A stretch of DNA of 20,742 nt. It comes from an uncultured Bacilli bacterium. Lineage in GTDB: Bacteria; Bacillota_I; Bacilli_A; RF39; UBA660. Position numbers and translations under genes: made by a program. Position 1 is the first letter of the stretch. Every line of letters starts with the position of its first letter. Shown piece by piece: positions 1 to 7,217 of this stretch. The notes beneath the pieces were generated by a model. That model was not told the DNA's origin. It did not search any database and saw only the letters and a program-made list of their open reading frames with translations. The stretch lies in NCBI GenBank assembly GCA_934096105.1, contig CAKOLH010000016.1:1-20742 (forward strand), given 5' to 3'.

Positions 1-3
1 CAT
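1..3 (-). CDS. Start codon of a minus-strand gene that leaves the window
   Basis: The complement of positions 1-3 is ATG. It is preceded by a strong ribosome site, AGGAGG (complement of 14-19), with a 10-nt spacer. A good promoter lies 120 nt upstream. Only the start codon is inside the window, so the product cannot be named. The alternative is that this ATG is fortuitous and the strong ribosome site has another role, but the combination of promoter, leader and ribosome site makes a gene start likely. Confidence 0.5.
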
Positions 4-6
4 CTA

Positions 7-51
7 CTAATAACCTCCTCCCCCTAAGGTTAAGAAATTACTTTCTATCAT
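7..51 (-). CDS. Possible leader peptide, 14 codons (MIESNFLTLGGGGY)
   Basis: A near-consensus ribosome site, AAGGAGAGGTGA (complement of 56-67), sits 4 nt before an ATG at 51. The reading frame gives MIESNFLTLGGGGY and stops at TAG, followed at once by a second TAG and then, in the same frame, by the ATG at 3-1. The four glycine codons are themselves the purine-rich ribosome site of the downstream gene. A second short frame (MVFSSFSKVFTLEGEVIL, 104 to 48) ends at a TGA overlapping this ATG but has no clear ribosome site. The peptide matches no family I know. Its position suggests translational attenuation, as in erm or cat leaders, or simple coupling; this is inference. Confidence 0.4.
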   Translation of the reverse strand: MIESNFLTLGGGGY

Positions 52-85
52 AAAATCACCTCTCCTTCCAAAGTAAAAACCTTAG
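24..85 (-). promoter_or_regulatory. Leader hairpin enclosing the leader-peptide start
   Basis: On the minus strand, CTAAGGTT (85-78) is perfectly complementary to AACCTTAG (31-24). Inside it TTACTTT (76-70) pairs with AAAGTAA (44-38). The apical loop holds the ribosome site and ATG of the 14-codon frame, and the closing arm ends right against the ribosome site of the next gene. A ribosome translating the short frame would melt the outer helix. Seen: the complementarity. Inferred: the regulatory role. Confidence 0.4.
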
Positions 86-123
86 AAAAAGAAGAGAACA
101 CCATAAGTATTAACCACGCCAAC

Positions 124-153
124 ATTATATACTAGTTTAAATACTATAGTCAA
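124..153 (-). promoter_or_regulatory. Sigma-A promoter for the left-edge gene
   Basis: On the minus strand, TTGACT (153-148) and TATAAT (129-124) are separated by 18 nt. The start of transcription would fall near 117, giving a leader of about 115 nt before the ATG at 3-1. Confidence 0.65.
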
Positions 154-207
154 GAAAAATATGACTATTTTTTTAATATCTTTGTAAAGCCTTTATTTAT
201 AAATCTT

Positions 208-302
208 TATAATATTTTTATGTATGATACAAGTGTATGCAAATGATTTTAAACAAAGACCTTAGGCTTTGTTTAACAGTGAGAGACTATAGGCTCGAAC
301 TG
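208..302 (+). ncRNA. Two-hairpin octaloop element, copy 1
   Basis: On the plus strand a TATAAT (208-213) and the string TATGTATGATACAA (219-232) precede two adjacent hairpins. Hairpin one is AAACAAAG / CTTTGTTT (251-258, 267-274) with loop ACCTTAGG. Hairpin two is CAGT-GA-GAG / CTC-GA-ACTG (277-302) with loop ACTATAGG. The GA/GA internal loop would form tandem sheared G-A pairs if the plus strand is the RNA, but a weak UC/UC loop on the other strand. Neither hairpin is followed by a T-run, so these are not terminators. Copies 2 and 3 have different stems but loops of the same type. No convincing -35 box is seen, and no gene follows on this strand. The region 154-250 otherwise holds only AT-rich sequence. 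Confidence 0.45.
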
Positions 303-304
303 AA

Positions 305-337
305 TAAGAAAAAGATAATCATTAATTTGATTATCTT
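305..337 (-). terminator. leuS terminator
   Basis: A perfect 9-bp stem, AAGATAATC / GATTATCTT (312-320 and 329-337), with an 8-nt loop, is followed on the minus strand by TTTTTCTTATT. The 5' arm starts inside the last codons of leuS, and the stop codon (331-333) lies within it. It may also stop plus-strand transcripts entering from copy 1 of the two-hairpin element, but the plus-side tail is not T-rich. Confidence 0.75.
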
Positions 338-2721
338 ATTACTATGTTAACTATTCTACCTGGAATAGTTATTATTTTTACTATTTCTTTACCTTCTAAC
401 CATTTCTTAATAATATCACTATTTAAAGCCTCTTTTTCTAAGTCTTCTTTAGATACTTCTTTAGATACTTTAACAGTATCTCTTACTTTACCATTAACTT
501 GAACTGCTATTTCAATAGTATCTTCAGTAGTCTTAGATTCATCATAAGTAGGCCATGGTTCATATGCTATAGTATTATTATGTCCTAACATACTCCATAG
601 TTCTTCTCCTAGATGAGGACATAATGGACTAAGTATTTTAACAAAACCTTCAGCATATTCAGTAGGTAAATATCCTTCTTTATATACAGCATTGATAAAT
701 ATCATCATTTGACTAATTGCAGTATTAAAGTTAAGTGTTTCATAGTCATTAGTTACTTTCTTTATAGTTTGATGATATATCTTTTCAAGATTTTTATTTT
801 CTTTATCTAGAACTTTATTCTCTTCAAATAATCTATATATTCTATCTAAGAATTTCTTTGAAGCATCTATACCAGCATTACTCCATGGTTTATCTGCTTC
901 AAGGGGTCCCATAAACATTTCATATAGTCTTAGAGCGTCTGCTCCATGAGATACTACTATATCTGATGGATTTACGACATACTCTGGATATCTCTTACCC
1001 ATCTTAATATTGTTTTCTCCTAGTATCATACCTTGGTGAACTAGTTTTTTAAATGGTTCTGGTACTGGTGATATGCCTTTATCATATAGATAATTACACC
1101 ACATTCTAGAGTATAATAAGTGACCAACTGCGTGTTCTGGTCCTCCGACATATAAGTCTACGGGCATCCAGTGTTTTAATAGCTCTGGATCTCCTAGTTC
1201 TTTATTGTTATGTGGATCGATATACCTTAGGTAGTACCAAGATGAGCCTGCTGCTCCTGGCATTGTGGAAGTTTCTCTCTTACCTTTCATACCATCTATT
1301 ACTACATTTTTCCATTCAGTAGCATTTTCTAATGGAGCCATACCATTCTTACCTTTATAATCATCCATTACTGGAAGAGTAAGTGGTAACTCTTCATCTG
1401 GTACTAATTTGATAGTTCCATCTTCCATATGAATTACTGGTACTGGTTCACCCCAATATCTTTGACGAGCAAATATCCATTCTCTTATTTTATAGTTAAC
1501 TTTCTTAGTACCTAATTTATTTTCTTCAAGATATTCTATCATTTTTTTGATAGAGTCTTCTTTATTTAAGCCATTTAAGAAACCGCTATTGATGTGAAGT
1601 CCATCTCCGGTGTAGGCTTCTTTAGTGATATCTCCACCTTCAATTACTGGTATGATATCTAGATTAAACTTCTTAGCAAATTCATAGTCTCTTTCATCGT
1701 GAGCTGGTACTGCCATAATAGCACCATTAGCATAACTTGCTAGGACATAATCACTTATCCAGATAGGTATCTTTTTATTATTTACGGGATTAATAGCATA
1801 AGCTCCAGTGAATACTCCTGTTTTTTCTTTACTAGCATTTGTTCTTTCTAGTTCTGACTTAGAGGCTGATAACTTGATATAGTCCTCTACTACATCTTTA
1901 TATTCAGGAGTTGTTATTTCTTTTACTAGACTATGTTCAGGAGCAAGCACGCAGTAAGTAGCACCAAATAAGGTATCACATCTCGTAGTAAATACTGTGA
2001 ATTCTTTATCGGTACCATCTACTTTGAAAGTAATATTAGCACCATAACTCTTGCCTATCCAGTTTCTTTGGATTTCTTTAGTGGATTCAGGCCAGTCTAA
2101 ATTATCTAAGTTATTTAGAAGTCTATCGGCAAACTTAGGTATATCCATAGACCACTGTTTCATATTCTTTCGAACTACTGGATAGCCTCCTCTTTCACTC
2201 TTACCATCTATTACTTCATCATTAGATAGTACTGTTCCTAATTCTTCACACCAGTTAACGGGCATATCGATATATTTGGCATAACCATCCATATATAGTC
2301 TTTTGAATATCCACTGGGTCCATTTGTAATAAGATGGATCTGCTGTTGATATTTCTCTATCCCAATCATAAGAGAAGCCTAACTCTTTTAATTGTTTTTT
2401 GAATACTTTAATGTTTGCCTCGGTAAAACCGCTTGGATGATTTCCTGTTTTAACGGCATATTGTTCTGCGGGTAAGCCAAAGGCATCCCAGCCCATTGGA
2501 TGTAAAACATTATAGCCTTGCATTCTCTTCATTCTTGATACTATATCAGTGGCAGTATATCCTTCGGGATGGCCAACGTGAAGACCTACTCCTGATGGAT
2601 ATGGAAACATATCTAGAGCATAATACTTTGGTTTACTAAAGTCTTTTGTATCGGTCTTAAATGTTTTATTTTCTTCCCAATAATCTTGCCATTTTTTTTC
2701 TGTCTTTCTAAAATTATACAT
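331..2721 (-). CDS. leuS: Leucyl-tRNA synthetase
   Basis: Charges tRNA-Leu with leucine in the cytoplasm; class Ia synthetase, 796 residues (family about 800-860). Visible are the HIGH-type motif HVGH (48-51), the CP1 editing domain with TTRCDTLFGATY (245-256) and VPAHDERD including D345, the catalytic stretch SSWYYLRYIDP and GGPEHAVGHLLYSRMW (about 493-541), and the C-terminal VQVNGKVRD anticodon/tail region. The zinc-ribbon cysteines of the E. coli enzyme are missing (DGKSERGGYPV), as in Bacillus. The canonical KMSKS loop reads KMGKR (573-577). I chose the ATG at 2721 because AGAGGT precedes it; a longer open frame to 2766 lacks such a site. It overlaps the stop of the upstream membrane-protein gene by 8 bp, so the two are probably translationally coupled. 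No T-box is seen. Confidence 0.97.
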   Translation of the reverse strand: MYNFRKTEKKWQDYWEENKTFKTDTKDFSKPKYYALDMFPYPSGVGLHVGHPEGYTATDIVSRMKRMQGYNVLHPMGWDAFGLPAEQYAVKTGNHPSGFTEANIKVFKKQLKELGFSYDWDREISTADPSYYKWTQWIFKRLYMDGYAKYIDMPVNWCEELGTVLSNDEVIDGKSERGGYPVVRKNMKQWSMDIPKFADRLLNNLDNLDWPESTKEIQRNWIGKSYGANITFKVDGTDKEFTVFTTRCDTLFGATYCVLAPEHSLVKEITTPEYKDVVEDYIKLSASKSELERTNASKEKTGVFTGAYAINPVNNKKIPIWISDYVLASYANGAIMAVPAHDERDYEFAKKFNLDIIPVIEGGDITKEAYTGDGLHINSGFLNGLNKEDSIKKMIEYLEENKLGTKKVNYKIREWIFARQRYWGEPVPVIHMEDGTIKLVPDEELPLTLPVMDDYKGKNGMAPLENATEWKNVVIDGMKGKRETSTMPGAAGSSWYYLRYIDPHNNKELGDPELLKHWMPVDLYVGGPEHAVGHLLYSRMWCNYLYDKGISPVPEPFKKLVHQGMILGENNIKMGKRYPEYVVNPSDIVVSHGADALRLYEMFMGPLEADKPWSNAGIDASKKFLDRIYRLFEENKVLDKENKNLEKIYHQTIKKVTNDYETLNFNTAISQMMIFINAVYKEGYLPTEYAEGFVKILSPLCPHLGEELWSMLGHNNTIAYEPWPTYDESKTTEDTIEIAVQVNGKVRDTVKVSKEVSKEDLEKEALNSDIIKKWLEGKEIVKIITIPGRIVNIVIR

Positions 2722-3166
2722 TTTTGTTACCTCTTTTCTTTGCTGTATTAGTCTTTTTTGAGACATTTTTATCTTTAGGAGTATCTTTTACTTTAACAGT
2801 CTTAGTAGTTACCATACCATGTTTTTGATAATATCTACCCATTAGACCATATAAGATAATTATAAGTAATATTATTATAAATATACCTACGATTAATTGC
2901 CACATCCATTTATCTAATAATTTAGATATTATTATATATGTTGTATCTATGATAAAGGTATTAACAAAGGCTGTAGCATAAATAAATTTCTTATAGTTTA
3001 TTTTACTTTGATCTAATCTATAGAGACTAACTAAGTAATAGAATTCTACGGGTACTTTATTGGGATTATATTTAGTTTTCTTTCTTACAAAGATTAACCA
3101 ATATAATATAAATACTCCAATATATACAATTAAGAATTCTAATAATATTTTTAGGATATCTTTCAT
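2714..3166 (-). CDS. Small membrane protein, unknown function
   Basis: 150 residues. Membrane segments are predicted at about 5-27, 62-83 and 90-110, with a polar stretch KTKYNPNKVPVEFYYLVSLY between the first two and a very basic, lysine-rich tail (about 120-150) likely to be cytoplasmic. I do not recognise a catalytic motif. The ribosome site AAGGAGG lies 6 nt before the ATG, and its own promoter is just upstream. Its last codons carry the ribosome site of leuS and overlap it by 8 bp, so it heads a two-gene operon with leuS. Proteins of this general look occur as conserved hypotheticals in low-GC Bacillota; I cannot assign a role. Confidence 0.8.
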   Translation of the reverse strand: MKDILKILLEFLIVYIGVFILYWLIFVRKKTKYNPNKVPVEFYYLVSLYRLDQSKINYKKFIYATAFVNTFIIDTTYIIISKLLDKWMWQLIVGIFIIILLIIILYGLMGRYYQKHGMVTTKTVKVKDTPKDKNVSKKTNTAKKRGNKNV

Positions 3167-3190
3167 AAATGCCTCCTTATATATCTATGT

Positions 3191-3219
3191 ATTATACTAT
3201 GATTTTTCTATATATTCAA
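3191..3219 (-). promoter_or_regulatory. Sigma-A promoter of the membrane protein-leuS operon
   Basis: On the minus strand, TTGAAT (3219-3214) and TATAAT (3196-3191) are spaced 17 nt. The -35 box is formed by the last codons of the GH31 gene (Leu-Glu-Tyr-Ile-Glu-Lys-Ser-stop). Transcription would start near 3184, about 18 nt before the ATG. Confidence 0.7.
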
Positions 3220-5530
3220 GTAGATTTATAAATACATTTATATATTTTTTATCTAAACCTTTTCTTTTTAGTTTTCTTATTTTTATTCTTTTCTTTCTTA
3301 TTTCTAAATCACTAAATAATATCTTATCTAATTCTTCTTTTAAGTTAGTTCTTATTTCTAGATCAAATAAGATATTTTTTATTTCTTCATTTATTATTAC
3401 ATCTGATCCGACAAGTATATTAGTACCTTTGATATTTACTTTGATTTCTCTACCGACAATAGCATTATCTATTTTTATGATAAAGTCATCTCTATCATAA
3501 TAAGTACTATAACTTATTGTTTTATCTTCAATATTTACTTCAGTTATATTTTTGGTATTTTTAAATCTAAGTAAGTATGTTCTTCTTGATAATAAGTTTT
3601 TACCTTCTTCTCTTGAGATAATAAATGTATAATTATCTAATTCGTACTGATAATTAAACTTAGTTATCATGTATAATCCTTTTTTATAGTTATTAGAATA
3701 ACCATCATCTTCGTAGAAGGAATACTCGCCATTATCAAGTGGATATATATTTAGTTCTAATATACTTGGTATATCTTCTTTAATATTTATACTTGTAGGT
3801 ATAATAGAACCTGCTTTTACAAATACGGGATAGTCTTCATCACGATAGAAGTTATTATAGTATTTATTACCAGTATATTTTTTACCATTTAAGTAATCAA
3901 ACCATATACCATTTGGTACATATATTTTCTTTATTGATCTTTTAATAACACTATTTTTTCTTTCAGTAATTGGGGCTATAAAGAAATTTCTACAGAAGAA
4001 GTATTCATTCTTATATAGTGGTTCATCTATTATCTTAGGATAATCTATATAGAATGGTTTTACTAGTCCGTGACCTGTCTTATGATAGTTATAACTTTCA
4101 CTATATAAATATGGTATTAGTTTATATCTTAAATTCATATAGTATATTATATTATTTCTAATGATACTATTCCATTTCCATGGTTCTCTTTTATAGTAGA
4201 CTCCGCCTTCACTGGCTAAGAGGAATATTGGAGAGAAACAAGAAAATTCAATATATCTTAAGTATAATTCATCTTCTTCAATACCACCGTGATATCCACC
4301 AATAGGATGAGCTATAAAAGATAAGCCCATATTATATCCTTGAGAATTATATCGTGGTAATAGATTTAATGTTGTCCAGTTTACTAGGGTTTTACCACTC
4401 CAAATAATAGGATATCTATGCATAGCTATATTTGCATTTCTAGATAGTGTTAATCCTCTTATATTCTTGATATTACTTAGTCCATGGTGATAGTGGTCTA
4501 TCTTCCATAAATTTATTCTATCTAAGGGATTATTATAATCAATACTATATACTGATACTCCTAGATTATTTAAATTATTTATGAATATATTTAGATACAT
4601 ACCTATCTTATCATTAGATAATGGGATAAAATTTACTTTATCTAGATTAGTATAATTACTTATATAGTTATATTCATTAGTACCTTTATTTATATAACTA
4701 GTGGGATTAATTGTTACTCCTAGTTTTATATTATTGTTATTTAAATAACTACTTATATATTTTAAATCTATACTTGGTATTAATGTACTTCCATTATGCC
4801 AATAGTCTCCAAGTAGAAATACTGATATTGGAATATTATTTATATTGAATTTATTTACTAAATTAACTATATCACTAGTACTATAGTTATCATTCTTATA
4901 CCATATTGCTCCAAGAGCATATCTTGGTATTAGATTAGGATAACCTGTTAAAGTGAAATAATCTGTTAGACATCCTTCAAAATCATTATTATACATAATT
5001 AGATATAAATCTTTTATATCCTTAGGCCTTTCTATAAAGTTATCATTTTCATCTAATACTAGAGACCCAGAATCATCTATTAGACATATTCCGTCTAAGG
5101 AATATAATCCTTTATCTAATATTATTTTATCCTTGATACTATCTATTGAATAATTAATGGCTCGCATATTTCTTATTTCTTTACTACCTGCCTGCCATTC
5201 TTTATTGGTACCATTTATTACTGCTTTTATATTACTACCAAAAGTAGTTGATTTGAAATCACTATCTTTTACATAAGATAAAGTAAATATACCAGTATCT
5301 ATTTGAATAAGAGTATTACTTTCAGTAATAGAATATGGTACTTTAGGGAAAGATCTATTTATTACTAAAGAAGTTGGTCTATCTTCAAATACACCATTAA
5401 TACTATATTCTAATCTTATCATTCTAGGAGTTAATACTGTAAATCTATATTTATTTCCTATAATATAAGATTCTTTATCACTAATTAATTTATTTTTACT
5501 ATCTATATAGTAATTACTTACATTAGTCAT
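3197..5530 (-). CDS. GH31 family glycosidase, atypical acid/base site
   Basis: 777 residues with no signal peptide, so probably cytoplasmic. An N-terminal beta-sandwich (about 20-180, with RLEYSINGVFEDRPT) is followed by the GH31 (beta/alpha)8 barrel: IPRYALGAIWY (201-211), SIDYNNPLDR (329-338) with nucleophile candidate D331, RYPIIWSGKT (372-381), the HPIGGYHGGIEEDELYLRY stretch (from 408) and the C-terminal beta domains with YEDDGYS. Family members hydrolyse alpha-linked sugars by a two-aspartate mechanism. Here the usual SGDT acid/base aspartate is replaced by lysine (K380). I recall related low-GC GH31 proteins with the same SGKT, but cannot check this. AAAGGAAAG precedes the ATG. The substrate is unknown, and no sugar transporter lies nearby. 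Upstream lies copy 2 of the two-hairpin element, probably in its leader. Confidence 0.85.
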   Translation of the reverse strand: MTNVSNYYIDSKNKLISDKESYIIGNKYRFTVLTPRMIRLEYSINGVFEDRPTSLVINRSFPKVPYSITESNTLIQIDTGIFTLSYVKDSDFKSTTFGSNIKAVINGTNKEWQAGSKEIRNMRAINYSIDSIKDKIILDKGLYSLDGICLIDDSGSLVLDENDNFIERPKDIKDLYLIMYNNDFEGCLTDYFTLTGYPNLIPRYALGAIWYKNDNYSTSDIVNLVNKFNINNIPISVFLLGDYWHNGSTLIPSIDLKYISSYLNNNNIKLGVTINPTSYINKGTNEYNYISNYTNLDKVNFIPLSNDKIGMYLNIFINNLNNLGVSVYSIDYNNPLDRINLWKIDHYHHGLSNIKNIRGLTLSRNANIAMHRYPIIWSGKTLVNWTTLNLLPRYNSQGYNMGLSFIAHPIGGYHGGIEEDELYLRYIEFSCFSPIFLLASEGGVYYKREPWKWNSIIRNNIIYYMNLRYKLIPYLYSESYNYHKTGHGLVKPFYIDYPKIIDEPLYKNEYFFCRNFFIAPITERKNSVIKRSIKKIYVPNGIWFDYLNGKKYTGNKYYNNFYRDEDYPVFVKAGSIIPTSINIKEDIPSILELNIYPLDNGEYSFYEDDGYSNNYKKGLYMITKFNYQYELDNYTFIISREEGKNLLSRRTYLLRFKNTKNITEVNIEDKTISYSTYYDRDDFIIKIDNAIVGREIKVNIKGTNILVGSDVIINEEIKNILFDLEIRTNLKEELDKILFSDLEIRKKRIKIRKLKRKGLDKKYINVFINLLEYIEKS

Positions 5531-5559
5531 AATATTCTTTCCTTTCTATTCTTTTTATT

Positions 5560-5663
5560 CTAGGTAAGTCTTAGGTCTTACCTAGTAATTTAGAGCCTAT
5601 TAATAATAGTCTCTAAATTGTATATCTACATATCTATTATATATAAGCAGAGTATATATACTA
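5560..5663 (-). ncRNA. Two-hairpin octaloop element, copy 2 (GH31 leader)
   Basis: Read on the minus strand, an AT-rich leader (5648-5621, with TATAAT at 5641-5636) is shared almost base for base with copy 3. It is followed by hairpin B (5619-5611 / 5595-5587; 9-bp stem AATTTAGAG / CTCTAAATT; loop ACTATTATTAATAGG, an expanded form of ACTATAGG). One nt later comes hairpin A (5585-5577 / 5568-5560; 9-bp stem CTAGGTAAG / CTTACCTAG; loop ACCTAAGA). Thirty nt further is the GH31 start codon. No T-run follows, so neither hairpin is a terminator. The similarity continues to about 5663, inside the stop codon of the upstream gene. No clear -35 box is seen. Confidence 0.5.
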
Positions 5664-7142
5664 AAATGATAAAGTATATGGAGAACTTGATGTACCTGAA
5701 CCACCTTCGATATTTACATCAGGACTTAAATAAAGGGTTGGTTCAACTCCAAGAACATCATAAGTAGAGAAGTATTCGTGAGCATCTCCTTCATAATGAA
5801 CATACCAAGCATTGTTTGAATTACTAGAATTATGTGTTAGTAGCCAACCATAATTTGCAGAATTTGCAGTGATTGTTGCTCGCATCCAATTTTTGGTTGA
5901 ATTATCATAAGAATTAAGTGTCGCATTAATACCATTTTCAAAATCTTCTGCATAACCATAGTCACTTGGATAAGGCAAGGCTATTTTACCTGTCCACGTA
6001 GTAGATCTTCCTGTATATACAGTTGTTCCTCTTTCATATTGATATATTTGATTCGAATATATTTCACTTGTATTCCACCCCCCAAGATTCCATATTGTTT
6101 TTTCAATCATATTTCTTGTTGTATCGTTTTTAAGTCCTATATTAGTCATATTCAAAGTTGATGTTGTTTCTCCTAAATTCGAATAATATGTTATAGTGCC
6201 AGTTCCATTATAATAACTTCCATTTAATAGTTTCTGTAATGTCGCTGTAGACCAATCATTATCGTACGTTGTTTTTGTTGAGTCGTCATTTTTATCCTGA
6301 TCCCACGCCAAGTTACCAATAGGAGTATTTCTTATTATTTTTAATTTGCCATCAAACACCCCAATTATTCTCCATAATTCGCAGCCAGTACTTGGATATG
6401 AAGTACAATTAAAATATATATAATTATTTGGGCTTGCTCCATAATAACGAATGTTGCCACCATCTAAATCAGTTGTTGTACCACCCATTCTATCATTCAT
6501 AAGTGATACTGATGATGCAATATTATAATTTATGTTATTATTTGTTACTGTTGTTTTTGATGCATTTGTATATAAATCTGTTATGTATGACACTGCTGTT
6601 GCATCTTTTTGAAGACTAGCAGTACAATCTACTGATATACTAAGAGATTCATTAGATATATTACCTAGTTCTTCACTATTATCAAGCCATACATATACTG
6701 TATATATTTGTTTAGTTTGCTCTAGATATAGATTTTTTAATATTGTTACTTTTGAACCGGATGTAGTACCTTTTAAAGATCCTTGTTTTAGTACATTACC
6801 ATTATTTACTACAGCATATTTAATCGCAGGACTATTACTTAAATTAGTACCTATAGTATTAACAGTTAATTCTATTTTACCATATATATCATAAGAGTCA
6901 TCCTTCTTCCAAAACTCGATATTACTACTTGCTCCACCTTCATAAGAAGTACTAGGATTTAGTGTCGCAGCAGTTATATCAGTACCTTTAACATAATTAA
7001 TATAATATGCTAGTCCATGTGTTGTTGTATTTACACCAATATTTTTAGATAACTGAGCTTTATATAAAGCATAAGTACTACCTATTATACATACCACTAA
7101 TACACTTAAAGAAATTATCATAAATAGTTTACTCTTTTTCAC
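5661..7142 (-). CDS. Exported surface protein, TasA-like N-terminus plus large beta-rich domain
   Basis: 493 residues from a GTG start at 7142 that lies 6 nt after AAGGTG. An upstream in-frame GTG at 7151 overlaps that ribosome site and is unlikely. The N-terminus is a membrane/signal segment (LFMIISLSVLVVCIIGSTYA) ending in TYALY, reminiscent of TasA/CalY-type subunits. A middle beta domain (about 40-175) follows. The C-terminal domain (about 215-493) has NIRYYGASPNNYIYF, CELWRIIGVFDGKLKIIRN, ALPYPSDYGYAEDF, NWMRA and VEPTLYLSPDV. From memory, this last module recurs in surface proteins of uncultured gut Bacillota; I know of no assigned function. It contains very few cysteines, unlike the prepilin pair. 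It has its own promoter. Likely cell-surface; ligand unknown. Confidence 0.75.
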   Translation of the reverse strand: MKKSKLFMIISLSVLVVCIIGSTYALYKAQLSKNIGVNTTTHGLAYYINYVKGTDITAATLNPSTSYEGGASSNIEFWKKDDSYDIYGKIELTVNTIGTNLSNSPAIKYAVVNNGNVLKQGSLKGTTSGSKVTILKNLYLEQTKQIYTVYVWLDNSEELGNISNESLSISVDCTASLQKDATAVSYITDLYTNASKTTVTNNNINYNIASSVSLMNDRMGGTTTDLDGGNIRYYGASPNNYIYFNCTSYPSTGCELWRIIGVFDGKLKIIRNTPIGNLAWDQDKNDDSTKTTYDNDWSTATLQKLLNGSYYNGTGTITYYSNLGETTSTLNMTNIGLKNDTTRNMIEKTIWNLGGWNTSEIYSNQIYQYERGTTVYTGRSTTWTGKIALPYPSDYGYAEDFENGINATLNSYDNSTKNWMRATITANSANYGWLLTHNSSNSNNAWYVHYEGDAHEYFSTYDVLGVEPTLYLSPDVNIEGGSGTSSSPYTLSF

Positions 7143-7171
7143 TATATTCACCTTACTTTTCTACTAATACA

Positions 7172-7200
7172 ATGATATCATAATATAAAAAAAAGTGCAA
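7172..7200 (-). promoter_or_regulatory. Sigma-A promoter of the 493-residue surface protein
   Basis: On the minus strand, TTGCAC (7200-7195) and TATCAT (7177-7172) are spaced 17 nt. The -35 box lies in the loop and 3' arm of the terminator of the preceding flippase gene. Confidence 0.7.
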
Positions 7201-7217
7201 TAAACTCACACTTTTTT
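7187..7217 (-). terminator. Flippase gene terminator, overlapping the next promoter
   Basis: Stem AAAAAAGTG / CACTTTTTT (7217-7209 / 7197-7189) with an 11-nt loop, followed by two more Ts. The 5' arm encodes the last residues Lys-Lys-Val, and the stop codon is in the loop. Confidence 0.7.

Noticed and set aside
154..330. T-box or other known riboswitch near leuS
   Set aside because: leuS follows another gene directly, the region lies downstream of leuS, and no T-box sequence or known aptamer core is recognisable.
3060..3500. Plus-strand frame of 146 codons opposite the GH31 and membrane-protein genes
   Set aside because: It lies opposite two well-supported genes and across their promoter, and its Ile/Phe/Ser-rich translation is what antisense of AT-rich coding sequence gives.
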